Part shown: one piece after another, positions 9,644 to 18,359 of the stretch
Layout: every line of letters begins with the position of its first letter
Position numbering within the stretch: the first letter of the stretch is position 1
Source of the DNA: Nocardioidaceae bacterium
Lineage (GTDB): Bacteria > Actinomycetota > Actinomycetes > Propionibacteriales > Nocardioidaceae
DNA: 45,078 bases
Assembly: GCA_013697585.1 (NCBI GenBank)
Contig: JACCWP010000089.1
Span: 1-45,078, forward strand
Direction of reading: 5' to 3'
The notes under the pieces: model-generated
Told to the model about the DNA's origin: nothing
What the model saw: only the letters and a program-made list of their open reading frames with translations
The model's database searches: none
Made by a program: the position numbers and the translations under genes

Positions 9644-10342
9644 TCAGACGTCGTCCGACCTAGCATCCGTGTCCTCGGCGCCCTGGGTGCTCTCGCCGGC
9701 GCCCTCTCTCGCTTCGACACCCTCGGCAACGTCCGCGTCGGACTCGTCGCGCTCGATGCCGGCCTCGGCCTCGGCCTCGGCCAACTCGGCGTCCAGCTCG
9801 TCGGCGGTCGGCGCGGCGACCACGTTGACGACCAGCACGTCACCGTCGGTGACCAGGGTGGTGCCCTCCGGCAGCTCGAGGTCGGAGGCGTGCAGCTGTG
9901 AGCCCGCCTCGAGGCCCTCGACCGACACGGTGACCGACTCGGGCAGGTGAGTTGCCTCGGCCTCGACGGACAGCTGCCCGGTCTCGGTGACCACCAGCGC
10001 GTCGGACACCACCTGCCCAGTGATGGTCACCGAGATGTCGACCGTGACCTTCTCGCCGCTGCGCACCAGCTGCAGGTCGGCATGCTCGATGAAGTTCTTG
10101 ATCGGGTGCCGTTGCACCTGCTTGGCCAGCGCCAGCTGACCGCCGCCGTCGAGGGCGATGGACAGCAGGGCGTTGGGGTTCTTGAGAGCGAGCATGAGGT
10201 CGTGACCCGGCAACGACAGGTGCACCGGTTCGGACCCGTGGCCGTAAAGAACGGCCGGGACCTTGTCCTGGCGTCGGATCCGGCGGGCGGCGCCCTTGCC
10301 GAACTCGGTGCGCGGCTCGGCCGTGATGGCGATCTCGGACAC
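9644..10342 (-). CDS. rplY: 50S ribosomal protein L25/general stress protein Ctc
   Basis: SEIAITAEPRTEFGKGAARRIRRQDKVPAVLYG, HADLQLVRSGEKV; GTG start at 10342; next to pth. Confidence 0.96.
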   Translation of the reverse strand: MSEIAITAEPRTEFGKGAARRIRRQDKVPAVLYGHGSEPVHLSLPGHDLMLALKNPNALLSIALDGGGQLALAKQVQRHPIKNFIEHADLQLVRSGEKVTVDISVTITGQVVSDALVVTETGQLSVEAEATHLPESVTVSVEGLEAGSQLHASDLELPEGTTLVTDGDVLVVNVVAAPTADELDAELAEAEAEAGIERDESDADVAEGVEAREGAGESTQGAEDTDARSDDV

Positions 10343-10552
10343 GCGTGAACTCCTCGCTGGGTCGTACATCGGTGTGCGCCACGGTCAGGGGCGCGGTCCG
10401 ACCCAGGGGAAACGTCCGCGTCGATCACGGGGAGGACCCTCCCCCTCGCCGAGGCAACCGCAGCAGTCTAGCCGCCCGCTGCCGGGGTGGAGAACGTGCC
10501 GCACGTCCGCAAGTTGTCGCGCCGCCAGGTTCGTCGGCAGGTCGATGCACGA

Positions 10553-10605
10553 ATCTCGAGACATTGCGGTCGTCTGGGCGACCACGATGTCTCGAGATCG
10601 GTGCC
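10553..10605. repeat. Palindromic dispersed repeat, family B copy 1
   Basis: atctcgagacattgcggtcg-tctggg-cgaccacgatgtctcgagat hairpin (18/20 arm matches) followed by cggtgcc; second copy at 32325-32377. Confidence 0.85.
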
Positions 10606-10664
10606 TGGGCTCGCGGCCTGACCCGCGGACGAACTATCGGAGCTGACCACAAGACGCTCGCAGA

Positions 10665-10689
10665 CTGGGGTCGAGAGCTCCGACCCCAG
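10665..10689 (-). terminator. Terminator-like hairpin without U-tract
   Basis: Perfect 9-bp stem ctggggtcg/cgaccccag with 7-nt loop, just downstream of the 10720 stop on the minus strand. Confidence 0.5.
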
Positions 10690-10719
10690 CCTGACGATGT
10701 CGCCTGGACGCTCGGCCTG

Positions 10720-11202
10720 CTACAGCGGACAGCCCAGGTTGTTGTCGTTGTCCAGCCGCGTGGCCAGGTCGAGCATGGTGGCGCGGTCGTCGCTGTCATA
10801 TGCCGCGTTGACGGTCGGGACGAGCGCTGGGCGACCGTCGAGGCCCGGCCGGTTGCGCCGCCACGGATAGCCGACGCCCTCGTGCGCGGCGTTCAGGTAC
10901 GCGGCGGTGGCGGCGCGAGCCAGGATGCGCTCGGCGCCGGAGACGCCGGGACCGCCCCGCAGGCCCAGGGCTTCGAGCATGGTGACCCCCGCGACTGAGC
11001 TCATGAGGACGGCGGAGTACTTGGTGGCAAGCAGATCGGTGGGCTGGGCCTCCTCCCAGTTGTCGGTGTGGTTCTTCCAGTAGCCGGGGGTGCAGCCCTC
11101 GTTGCCGATGTTGCTTGCCTGTGCCGGGGCACCGAACCCGACCAGGGTCACGGCGACAGCGGCCACTGCGAGGATGGTCCCGAGAACTTTGCGCAGCTGC
11201 AC
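10720..11202 (-). CDS. Secreted GCTPGYWKNH-motif protein of unknown function
   Basis: Signal peptide MQLRKVLGTILAVAAVAVTLVGFGAPAQA followed by SNIGNEGCTPGYWKNHTDNW; C-terminal DNDNNLGCPL. Confidence 0.8.
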   Translation of the reverse strand: MQLRKVLGTILAVAAVAVTLVGFGAPAQASNIGNEGCTPGYWKNHTDNWEEAQPTDLLATKYSAVLMSSVAGVTMLEALGLRGGPGVSGAERILARAATAAYLNAAHEGVGYPWRRNRPGLDGRPALVPTVNAAYDSDDRATMLDLATRLDNDNNLGCPL

Positions 11203-11354
11203 GATTGGTCCTTTCGAAGGGTGGTCGACCAGCGTTCAGCGTGCGGCACGCCTCGCCGAAAGGCAGGAGAATGCGCCAAAGAACACGGAGCGGGTGTACG
11301 CGATCACCTACTGCACAAAGTTGTTTCGGGCTGAATGCGACAAGACGCCTCAGG

Positions 11355-12335
11355 TCAGGCGCGGCCGTCGAACAGGCTCGTCACCGAGCCGTCCTCGAAG
11401 ACCTCGCGGATGGCGCGGCTGATCAGCGGCGCGATCGAGAGCGTCGTGAGCGAGTCGAAGTGCCGCTCGGAAGGGATCGGCAGCGTGTTGGTGACGATGA
11501 CCTCGCGAGCCCGGGAGTTCTTCAGCCGGTCGACCGCGGGGCCTGACAGCACCGCATGGGTCGCGGCCACGACCACCTCGGCAGCGCCGCCGTCCAGCAG
11601 CGCCTCCACCGCCTTGCAGATGGTGCTGCCGGTGTCGATCATGTCGTCCACCAGCACACAGGTGCGGCCCCTGATGTCGCCGACGACCCGGTTGGCGCGA
11701 GCCTCGTTGGGATGGCTGACGTCCCGGGTCTTGTGCACGAACGCCAGCGGCAACCCGCCGAGCCGGGCAGACCACTGCTCGGCGACCCGGATCCGACCCG
11801 CGTCCGGCGAGACCACCGCGAGGTCCGACCCGCCGTAGTGCGCGCCGACATAGTCGGCCAGGATCGGCATCGCCATCAGGTGGTCCACCGGGCCGTCGAA
11901 GTAGCCCTGGATCTGCGAGCTGTGCAGGTCGACACTGATCAGCCGGTTGGCGCCCGCCTGGCGGAACATGTCGGCGATCAGCCGGGCCGAGATTGGTTCG
12001 CGGCCGCGGTGCTTCTTGTCCTGCCGGGCATAGGGATAGAAGGGGATCACCACGGTGATCCGCTTGGCTGAGGCGCGCTTGAGCGCATCGACCATGATCA
12101 GCTGTTCCATGACCCACTGGTTGATCGGCGCGCCATGGCTCTGGATGACGAACGCGTCGCAGCCCCGGACCGACTCCTCGAACCGTACGTAGATCTCGCC
12201 GTTGGCGAAGTCGCGCAGCTCCTGCGGCACCAGGCCGCTGCCGAGCAGCGCCGTCACCTCCTCGGCCAGCTCGGGATGGGCCCGGCCCGAGAAGACCATC
12301 AGGTTCTTTTCCGTGGTGCGCTTCATGCCAGTCAC
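11355..12335 (-). CDS. prs: Ribose-phosphate pyrophosphokinase
   Basis: MVFSGRAHPELAEEV, YARQDKKHRGREPISARLIADM, VLVDDMIDTGSTI. Confidence 0.98.
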   Translation of the reverse strand: MTGMKRTTEKNLMVFSGRAHPELAEEVTALLGSGLVPQELRDFANGEIYVRFEESVRGCDAFVIQSHGAPINQWVMEQLIMVDALKRASAKRITVVIPFYPYARQDKKHRGREPISARLIADMFRQAGANRLISVDLHSSQIQGYFDGPVDHLMAMPILADYVGAHYGGSDLAVVSPDAGRIRVAEQWSARLGGLPLAFVHKTRDVSHPNEARANRVVGDIRGRTCVLVDDMIDTGSTICKAVEALLDGGAAEVVVAATHAVLSGPAVDRLKNSRAREVIVTNTLPIPSERHFDSLTTLSIAPLISRAIREVFEDGSVTSLFDGRA

Positions 12336-13900
12336 GGACGGGTCCCCTCGTCGAGAGTGGAGGGTGGCAGACCTCTACTGTGCCCCATCGGGTCGCCCTC
12401 CTCGACACCACTGGTGCGCGCCGCGATCGCCGCCCGCGCGCTTGCGGTGTCCCCCCGCCGCCGCAGCACCCAGTCGTCGATCTGCCGTTGCGTCCCACCC
12501 GAGACGGCCAGGGCCCCCGGCGCGACGTCGCGGCGCACCACGGTGCCCGCCCCGGTCGCGGCACCGTCGCCGATGCGTACGGGGGCGACGAAGACGTTGT
12601 CCGAGCCCGTCTTGCAGTGGCGCCCGACGATCGTGCGGTGCTTGGCGACGCCGTCGTAGTTGGCCGTGATGGTGCCTGCGCCGATGTTCGTGCCATCGCC
12701 GATCTCGGCGTCGCCGATGTAGGACAGGTGCGGCACCTTGGCGCCGCTTCCGATGCGCGCGTTCTTGGTCTCGACGTAGCTGCCGATCTTGGCGTGCTCA
12801 GCCAGCTCGCTGCCGGGGCGAAGGCAGGCAAAGGGGCCGACAGTCGCGCTGGCGCCGATGCTCGCAGCGGATCCGTGCGTGCGTACGACGCTGGCGCGTG
12901 CGCCGACGGTGACGTCGCTCAGCGTGGTGTCGGGTCCGACCATGGCGCCCTCGTCGACCCGCGTCGTCCCGAGCAGCTGCACGCCAGGCAGCAGCGTGAC
13001 GTCGCGCGCGAGCTCGACCCCCACGTCGATCCACGTGGTGGTCGGGTCGACCACCGTGACGCCGGCCCGCATCCAGCCGGCGAGGACGCGGCGGTTGAGC
13101 TCAGCACCCAGCTGCGCCAGCTGCACGCGGTCGTTGACCCCGGTGGCCTCGCACGAATCCTTCACCATCAGCGCACCGACGCCGCGGCCGTCGGCGTGCG
13201 CGAGCGCCACCATGTCAGTGAGGTAGGCCTCGCCGGCGGCGTTGTCCTGGTCGAGCCGCGCGAGGCCGTCGCGCAGCTGTCCTAGGTCGAAGGCGTACAC
13301 GCCCGCGTTGAGCTCGGTGGTTGCCAGCTGCGCTGTGGTGGCGTCGCGCTGCTCCACGATTGCCGTGGGAGTCCCGGACACGTCGCGGATGATGCGGCCG
13401 TACCCGGTCGGGTCGTCGAGCTCGAAGGTGAGCGCGGTGACGGCATTGCCCCCTGCCGCGTGCGCGCTGGCCAGCCGCCGCAGGGTGTCGCCGGTCAGCA
13501 GCGGGGTATCGCCCATGACGACCACGACGATCCCGGCCTCGGCGGCGAGGGCGTCGAGCCCGACAGCAGTGGCGTGCCCGGTGCCCCGCTGGTCGTGCTG
13601 GACCGCCGTACGGGCAGCGGGCTCGCAGTCCGCGACGTGCGAGACGACGAGGTCGCGGCCGTGGCCGACGACGACCACCGTCTCGTGCGGCTCCAGGGTC
13701 GACGCCGCGGCCAGCACGTGGCCGAGCAGGCTGCGCCCACCGATCCGGTGCAGCACCTTCGGGGTGGCCGAGCGCATCCGGGTGCCCTCTCCCGCAGCCA
13801 AGACCACGACCGCGGCGACCGGCGGCGCGACGCGCTCCGGAGCGGACGTGGTGTGCGACGAGGTGGGCGGTCGACCCGGTGGGCGACTCGGAGCGGTCAC
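12332..13900 (-). CDS. glmU: Bifunctional UDP-GlcNAc pyrophosphorylase / glucosamine-1-phosphate acetyltransferase
   Basis: VVLAAGEGTRMRSATPKVLHRIGG and C-terminal left-handed beta-helix hexapeptides; GTG 13900 preceded by AGGAGG. Confidence 0.98.
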   Translation of the reverse strand: MTAPSRPPGRPPTSSHTTSAPERVAPPVAAVVVLAAGEGTRMRSATPKVLHRIGGRSLLGHVLAAASTLEPHETVVVVGHGRDLVVSHVADCEPAARTAVQHDQRGTGHATAVGLDALAAEAGIVVVVMGDTPLLTGDTLRRLASAHAAGGNAVTALTFELDDPTGYGRIIRDVSGTPTAIVEQRDATTAQLATTELNAGVYAFDLGQLRDGLARLDQDNAAGEAYLTDMVALAHADGRGVGALMVKDSCEATGVNDRVQLAQLGAELNRRVLAGWMRAGVTVVDPTTTWIDVGVELARDVTLLPGVQLLGTTRVDEGAMVGPDTTLSDVTVGARASVVRTHGSAASIGASATVGPFACLRPGSELAEHAKIGSYVETKNARIGSGAKVPHLSYIGDAEIGDGTNIGAGTITANYDGVAKHRTIVGRHCKTGSDNVFVAPVRIGDGAATGAGTVVRRDVAPGALAVSGGTQRQIDDWVLRRRGDTASARAAIAARTSGVEEGDPMGHSRGLPPSTLDEGTRP

Positions 13901-13969
13901 GGTGTCCTCCTGAGCACGGCGGATCACGGTCGCCCCGGATCGCTGCTGCCGGCGCCGGTGCTCCCCGGG

Positions 13970-14048
13970 CTCCCCGGGTAGGAGTCGAACCTACGTCGCT
14001 TGTCCGCATTCAAAGTGCGGCGGGCCCTGCCGACAGACCAACCGGGGA
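13970..14048 (-). tRNA. tRNA-Gln(UUG)
   Basis: Acceptor TCCCCGG/CCGGGGA, anticodon arm CCGCA-CTTTGAA-TGCGG, T-arm GTAGG-TTCGACT-CCTAC; variable region unusually long (9 nt). Confidence 0.85.
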
Positions 14049-14099
14049 CGGTGCCGCACACAGTACGGAAGAAGCCGCGCCACCCGCCGTCCGGCTGGC

Positions 14100-14119
14100 A
14101 ACCTACGGACGCGTAGGTT
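14100..14119. promoter_or_regulatory. Operator-like palindrome upstream of the desaturase
   Basis: aacctacg-gacg-cgtaggtt, perfect 8-bp arms; TetR gene lies downstream in the same operon. Confidence 0.5.
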
Positions 14120-14192
14120 ACGGTGGCGTAGGTAGGCCGCTTCGTCGTGATCGCGGCTCATCGTCTCCCCCGTCAGAACTGCGAGGAACCGG

Positions 14193-15206
14193 ATGCCCCC
14201 TCCCACCACCGCCCCCGTGCTCGATGCACCTGCCGGCAGCGCGACCACCGAGACGGTGGCCGCGGTGCCGCAGGCGAGCCCGGGCGAGCCGGCCACGTAC
14301 CCGTCGCGCGGTGAGCAGATCGCCCTCGCGGTGTTCATCGTGGTGCCGTTCCTCGCGATCGTGGCGGCCGTGCCGGTGGCGTGGGGCGGCTGGCTGGGCT
14401 GGAGCGATGTCGTCATCGCCTCCGTCATGTACGTGGTCAGCGGGCTCGGCATCACCGTCGGCTTCCACCGGCTGTTCACCCACAAGGCGTTCAAGCCGAA
14501 CCGCGGCGTCAAGATCGCCCTGGCGATCGCCGGCACCCTGGCCGTCCAGGGCCCCCTGATCCGCTGGGTCGCCGACCACCGCAAGCACCACAAGTTCTCC
14601 GACCGCGACGGGGACCCGCACTCGCCGTGGCGCTACGGCGAGTCCGTCCCGGGACTGCTCAAGGGCCTGGCGTACGCCCACATGGGGTGGCTGTTCGACG
14701 CCGAGCAGACGCCGCACCGCAAGTACGCCCCCGACCTGATGAAGGACCCGGACCTGCTCCGGATCTCACGGCAGTTCCTGCCATGGGTGGCCGTGTCGCT
14801 GATCGCGCCCGCCGTCGTCGGGGGTCTGTGGACGATGTCCTGGCAGGGCGCGCTCACTGCCTTCTTCTGGGGCACCCTGGTGCGCATCGCGCTGCTGCAC
14901 CACGTGACCTGGGCGATCAACTCGATCTGCCACGCCGTCGGCGAGCAGCCGTTTCGCAGCCGGGACCGCTCGGGCAACGTGTGGTGGCTCGCGATCCCGA
15001 GCTTTGGGGAGTCGTGGCACAACCTGCACCACGCAGACCCGACCTGCGCCCGTCACGGCGTGCTCCCGGGACAGGTCGACCTCTCCGCCCGGACCATCTG
15101 GATCCTCGAGAAGCTCGGCTGGGTAAGCGACGTCCGCTGGCCGGTGGCCGAGCGACTCGCCTCACGACGTGCTGCGGCCGACCCGGTCCACGGGCCGGCG
15201 GCGTGA
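14193..15206 (+). CDS. Acyl-CoA / fatty acid desaturase (membrane di-iron)
   Basis: Histidine boxes HRLFTH, HRKHHK, HNLHH; RBS gagga before ATG. Confidence 0.95.
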   Translation: MPPPTTAPVLDAPAGSATTETVAAVPQASPGEPATYPSRGEQIALAVFIVVPFLAIVAAVPVAWGGWLGWSDVVIASVMYVVSGLGITVGFHRLFTHKAFKPNRGVKIALAIAGTLAVQGPLIRWVADHRKHHKFSDRDGDPHSPWRYGESVPGLLKGLAYAHMGWLFDAEQTPHRKYAPDLMKDPDLLRISRQFLPWVAVSLIAPAVVGGLWTMSWQGALTAFFWGTLVRIALLHHVTWAINSICHAVGEQPFRSRDRSGNVWWLAIPSFGESWHNLHHADPTCARHGVLPGQVDLSARTIWILEKLGWVSDVRWPVAERLASRRAAADPVHGPAA

Positions 15207-15216
15207 CGATGCCCGG

Positions 15217-15876
15217 GTGAGCAGGCCCGACGAGGTCCCGACCGACGCGGTCCGTACGCGCCGCGGCTCGCGGCTTCGGATGACCGCGGCCGAGCGGCAC
15301 GAGCAGCTGATCGAGGTCGGCCGCGGCCTGATCGCCGCCCGCGGGGTCGAGGGCACCACGGTCGAGGAGATCGCCGCCAAGGCGGAGGTCTCGAAACCGG
15401 TGGTGTACGAACACTTCGGCGGCAAGGACGAGCTGTACGTGGTCGTGGTCGAGCGCGAGGTCGAGGTGTTGCTGGACATGATGCGCACGGCACTGGGCGG
15501 CGGCACACCGCGCGAGCTGCTCGAGCGGGCGGCATTCACCCTGCTCGACTACATCGAGCAACGCCCGGACGGGTTTCGGATCCTGGTCCGCGACTCTCCC
15601 GTCGGGTCCGCGACCGGCTCCTTCGTGTCGATCATCGGCGACGTCGCCAGCCGCGTGGAGCACATCCTCGCCGGTGAGTTCACGTCCCGCGGCTTCGACG
15701 ACAGGTTCGCCCCCATGTATGCCCAGATGCTGGTCGGCATGGTCGCGACCACCGGGCAGTGGTGGCTGCACGCCCGCCGTCCAGCCAAGGACGTCGTCGC
15801 CGCACACCTGGTCAACCTGGCATGGAACGGGCTGTCCGGCCTCGAGCAGCAGCCCCACCCCCTCCGCCACCCCTGA
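15217..15876 (+). CDS. TetR/AcrR family transcriptional regulator
   Basis: RLRMTAAERHEQLIEVGRGLIAARGVEGTTVEEIAAKAEVSKPVVYEHFGGKDELY. Confidence 0.95.
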   Translation: MSRPDEVPTDAVRTRRGSRLRMTAAERHEQLIEVGRGLIAARGVEGTTVEEIAAKAEVSKPVVYEHFGGKDELYVVVVEREVEVLLDMMRTALGGGTPRELLERAAFTLLDYIEQRPDGFRILVRDSPVGSATGSFVSIIGDVASRVEHILAGEFTSRGFDDRFAPMYAQMLVGMVATTGQWWLHARRPAKDVVAAHLVNLAWNGLSGLEQQPHPLRHP

Positions 15877-15902
15877 CCGCCGCCGCGGCGCCGCGCCGCG
15901 CG

Positions 15903-15990
15903 CTTTTCGCTGGGTTACCAGCAAAAGGTGCGCTTCCCCAGCGTCGTTTCGCCCGGGAGGCGCACCTAACGCTGGGGCAGTGCGGCGCTG
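15903..15990 (+). repeat. Nested-palindrome dispersed repeat, family A copy 1
   Basis: ttttcgctgggttaccagc...ggtgcgcttccccagc...gggaggcgcacct...gtgcggcgctg; homologous to the reverse complement of 21722-21809. Confidence 0.85.
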
Positions 15991-16045
15991 CACGGCCACG
16001 AAGCACTCGGTCGGCGCGGCGACAGCCCCGCGTGCCGCCTGGTCG

Positions 16046-16069
16046 TTTTCGCTGGGTCCCTTGCGAAAA
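16046..16069 (+). repeat. Family A partial copy (head hairpin)
   Basis: ttttcgctgggtcccttgcgaaaa; same ttttcgctggg head as 15903, 7-bp stem. Confidence 0.6.
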
Positions 16070-16089
16070 GCGCGCCAACCGGCGCCCGT

Positions 16090-16455
16090 TCAGCCCGCGG
16101 CGACCATCTCGACCCGATTGCCGTGGGGGTCGGCGGTGTAGAAGCGGCGGAAGCCGGGGAGGTCGTCGTCCCAGCGAACGGGGTAGCCGAGCCCCGCGAG
16201 CCGCAGCGCCACCGCCTCGAGGTCGTCCACGGCGAGAGCCGGGTGCGCCTTGCGAGCGGGGACGAACCTCTCCTCGACACCAACGTGCACCTCCACGGTG
16301 CCCCCGGGGTCGGCAGCACGGAACCAGGCTCCCCCGCGGGCCGCGAGGCCCGGCGGCTTCGCGACCTCGTGCAACCCGACCGCGTCGACCCAGAACGCGC
16401 GGGCGGCCTGCTCGCCACCGGGTGGACACGACAGCTGGACGTGATGGAACCTCAC
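16090..16455 (-). CDS. VOC family protein (glyoxalase/bleomycin resistance fold)
   Basis: VRFHHVQLSCPPGGEQAARAFW...HPALAVDDLEAVALRLAGLGYPVRWDDDLPGFRRFYTADPHGNRVEMV. Confidence 0.9.
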   Translation of the reverse strand: MRFHHVQLSCPPGGEQAARAFWVDAVGLHEVAKPPGLAARGGAWFRAADPGGTVEVHVGVEERFVPARKAHPALAVDDLEAVALRLAGLGYPVRWDDDLPGFRRFYTADPHGNRVEMVAAG

Positions 16456-16907
16456 CGGTCGGCTCCGAGATACAGCTTCATCCCGACATGGGACGCGACG
16501 AAGCCGCACCGCTCGTACCAGCGGTGTGCCTCGGCGCGCTGACGGTTGGTGGTCAGCTGTACACGGACAGCACCGCGGACGCGTGCCGCATCGAGCACGA
16601 CGTCCACCAGCTGCCGACCCAGTCCAGCTCCCCGGTGCTCGGCGGCGACCCGGACCGCTTCCAGCTGGCAGATCAGCCCGCCGTCGTGGGTCAGGTGCCG
16701 CAACCAGTTGACCTGGCACGTGGCAACGACGCGTCCGTCGAGGTCGCCCACCAGCACGTCGGCGTCGGGATCGGCAACCAGCTCGGCCATCGCACGCCGC
16801 TGGGCGTCGGTCACCACGCTCGGCTCGGGGGTGGCCCGCACCACGTCGGCGCGGAGCAGGTCGAGCACTGCCTCGAGATCGGCCTGCGTGGCCTGGCGAA
16901 CGCGCAT
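16452..16907 (-). CDS. GNAT family N-acetyltransferase
   Basis: MRVRQATQADLEAVLDLL, LEAVRVAAEHRGAGLGRQLVDVVL. Confidence 0.93.
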   Translation of the reverse strand: MRVRQATQADLEAVLDLLRADVVRATPEPSVVTDAQRRAMAELVADPDADVLVGDLDGRVVATCQVNWLRHLTHDGGLICQLEAVRVAAEHRGAGLGRQLVDVVLDAARVRGAVRVQLTTNRQRAEAHRWYERCGFVASHVGMKLYLGADR

Positions 16908-17692
16908 CACGCGAACTCCGTCTGCGCCACGCAGAACACTCGACGAAACGGCAGCACGGTCCCGTACGCGCGCGGGGGGTAAGCCGCTCGGAGCGCGGCG
17001 GCGTAGTCGGCCTCGAAACGCGCTCGCAGCGCAGGGTCGACCTCGCCGAGGGCGTCCAGCACGGGCCGGGCGCCGGTGCCTGCGACCCACCGCAGCACGG
17101 GGTCAGGACCAGTCAGCAGGTGCAGGTAGGTGGACTCCCAGGCGTCGACCCGCCACCCCGGCCGCGCCAACGCGTCGAGGTACGTTGCCGGGTCGTGCGC
17201 GGCCGGCCGCTCCAGGCCGGCGGTGTGCGCTGCATAGGGCTCGGCTCCGGCGAGCTCGCGCAGCAGCGCGTGGCTCGGCGCAGCGAAGTTGCCCGGCACC
17301 GAGAAGGCCAGGCACCCGCCGGTCCCCAGCTCGTCGGCCAGTCCCGGCAGCAGATCGAGGTGGCCCGGCACCCACTGCAAGGCCGCGTTGGACACCACGA
17401 GGTCACAGATTGGACCGGCGCGCCAGGCACGCAGGTCGCCCTGTCGGTACGTGACCAGCGGGTCGGTGTTGTCGGCGACCGCCCGCTGCACCATCTCTGA
17501 GGATGCGTCGATGCCCTCGACTGATGCTGCAGGCCAGCGGGAGCGCAGCAGCGGGGTCAGCTGCCCGGGACCGCAGCCGAGATCGGTGATCTGTCGTGGG
17601 TCGACGTCCACCCGGGCGAGCAAGTCGACAAAGGGTCGGCTCCGCTCGTCGGCGAAACGCAGGTACGCCTGCGGATCCCAGTCGGCGGCCAC
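16907..17692 (-). CDS. tam: Trans-aconitate 2-methyltransferase-like SAM methyltransferase
   Basis: DWDPQAYLRFADERSRPFVDLLARV, ITDLGCGPGQLTPLL, VVSNAALQWVPGH. Confidence 0.9.
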   Translation of the reverse strand: MAADWDPQAYLRFADERSRPFVDLLARVDVDPRQITDLGCGPGQLTPLLRSRWPAASVEGIDASSEMVQRAVADNTDPLVTYRQGDLRAWRAGPICDLVVSNAALQWVPGHLDLLPGLADELGTGGCLAFSVPGNFAAPSHALLRELAGAEPYAAHTAGLERPAAHDPATYLDALARPGWRVDAWESTYLHLLTGPDPVLRWVAGTGARPVLDALGEVDPALRARFEADYAAALRAAYPPRAYGTVLPFRRVFCVAQTEFA

Positions 17693-17736
17693 GACACCAC
17701 CTCCGGCGGCGAGTCTCGGCCAAGGATTGTCTCGAC

Positions 17737-17751
17737 GTCAAGACTCTTGAC
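17737..17751. promoter_or_regulatory. Operator-like palindrome at the marR promoter
   Basis: gtcaag-act-cttgac lies just upstream of TAGGCT-N6-GTG(17767), between divergent tam and marR. Confidence 0.5.
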
Positions 17752-17766
17752 TCATAGGCTGCGCCG

Positions 17767-18258
17767 GTGCGCGACGAGGTGGACCGGCTCGTCGAGGCCT
17801 GGTGCCGCGAGCGGCCTGACCTCGACGTGGTGCCCATGCAGGTGCTCAGCCGGGTCACCCGGCTGGCCCGACACCTCGACCGCGCCCGGCGCGGCGCGTT
17901 CGCTGCGCACGGCCTGGAGACCTGGGACTTCGACGTACTCAGCGCCCTTCGCCGCGCCGGCAACCCGTACGAGCTGTCACCCGGCGCGTTGTTGCGGGAC
18001 ACGATGGTCACCAGCGGCACGATGACCAACCGGGTCGATCGGCTCGCCGAGCGCGGGCTGGTCGAACGACACCCCGACCCCGCTGACCGCCGCGGGGTGC
18101 TGGTCCGGCTGACGGCGCACGGTCGTGAGGTCGTCGACGCCGCCTTCGCGGCGCTGCTGGCACGCGAACGCGAGCTGCTGGCCGGGCTCGGTCCCGCTGA
18201 GCAACGTCGGCTGGCTAACCTGCTGCGGATGCTCACCGCGCCCTTCGACGGCAGCTGA
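17767..18258 (+). CDS. MarR family transcriptional regulator
   Basis: ALRRAGNPYELSPGALLRDTMVTSGTMTNRVDRLAERGLVERHPDPADRRGVLVRLT winged HTH. Confidence 0.95.
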   Translation: MRDEVDRLVEAWCRERPDLDVVPMQVLSRVTRLARHLDRARRGAFAAHGLETWDFDVLSALRRAGNPYELSPGALLRDTMVTSGTMTNRVDRLAERGLVERHPDPADRRGVLVRLTAHGREVVDAAFAALLARERELLAGLGPAEQRRLANLLRMLTAPFDGS

Positions 18259-18286
18259 CCCCCGCCCGTGGCCCCCCACCCCCCAT

Positions 18287-18353
18287 CCGCGGAACTGGCG
18301 GCGACACGCCGCCGACACGCCGGTCGAGCCCGGCACCTTCCGCCAGTTCGCGG
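18287..18353. repeat. Long inverted repeat
   Basis: ccgcggaactggcgg (18287-18301) / ccgccagttcgcgg (18340-18353) flanking a GC-rich spacer. Confidence 0.7.
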
Positions 18354-18359
18354 TCGCGT

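Noticed and set aside
15812-16429. Arg/Gly-rich ORFs covering the tetR-VOC intergenic region
   Set aside because: They traverse palindromic repeats and the opposite-strand VOC gene; no domain signature.
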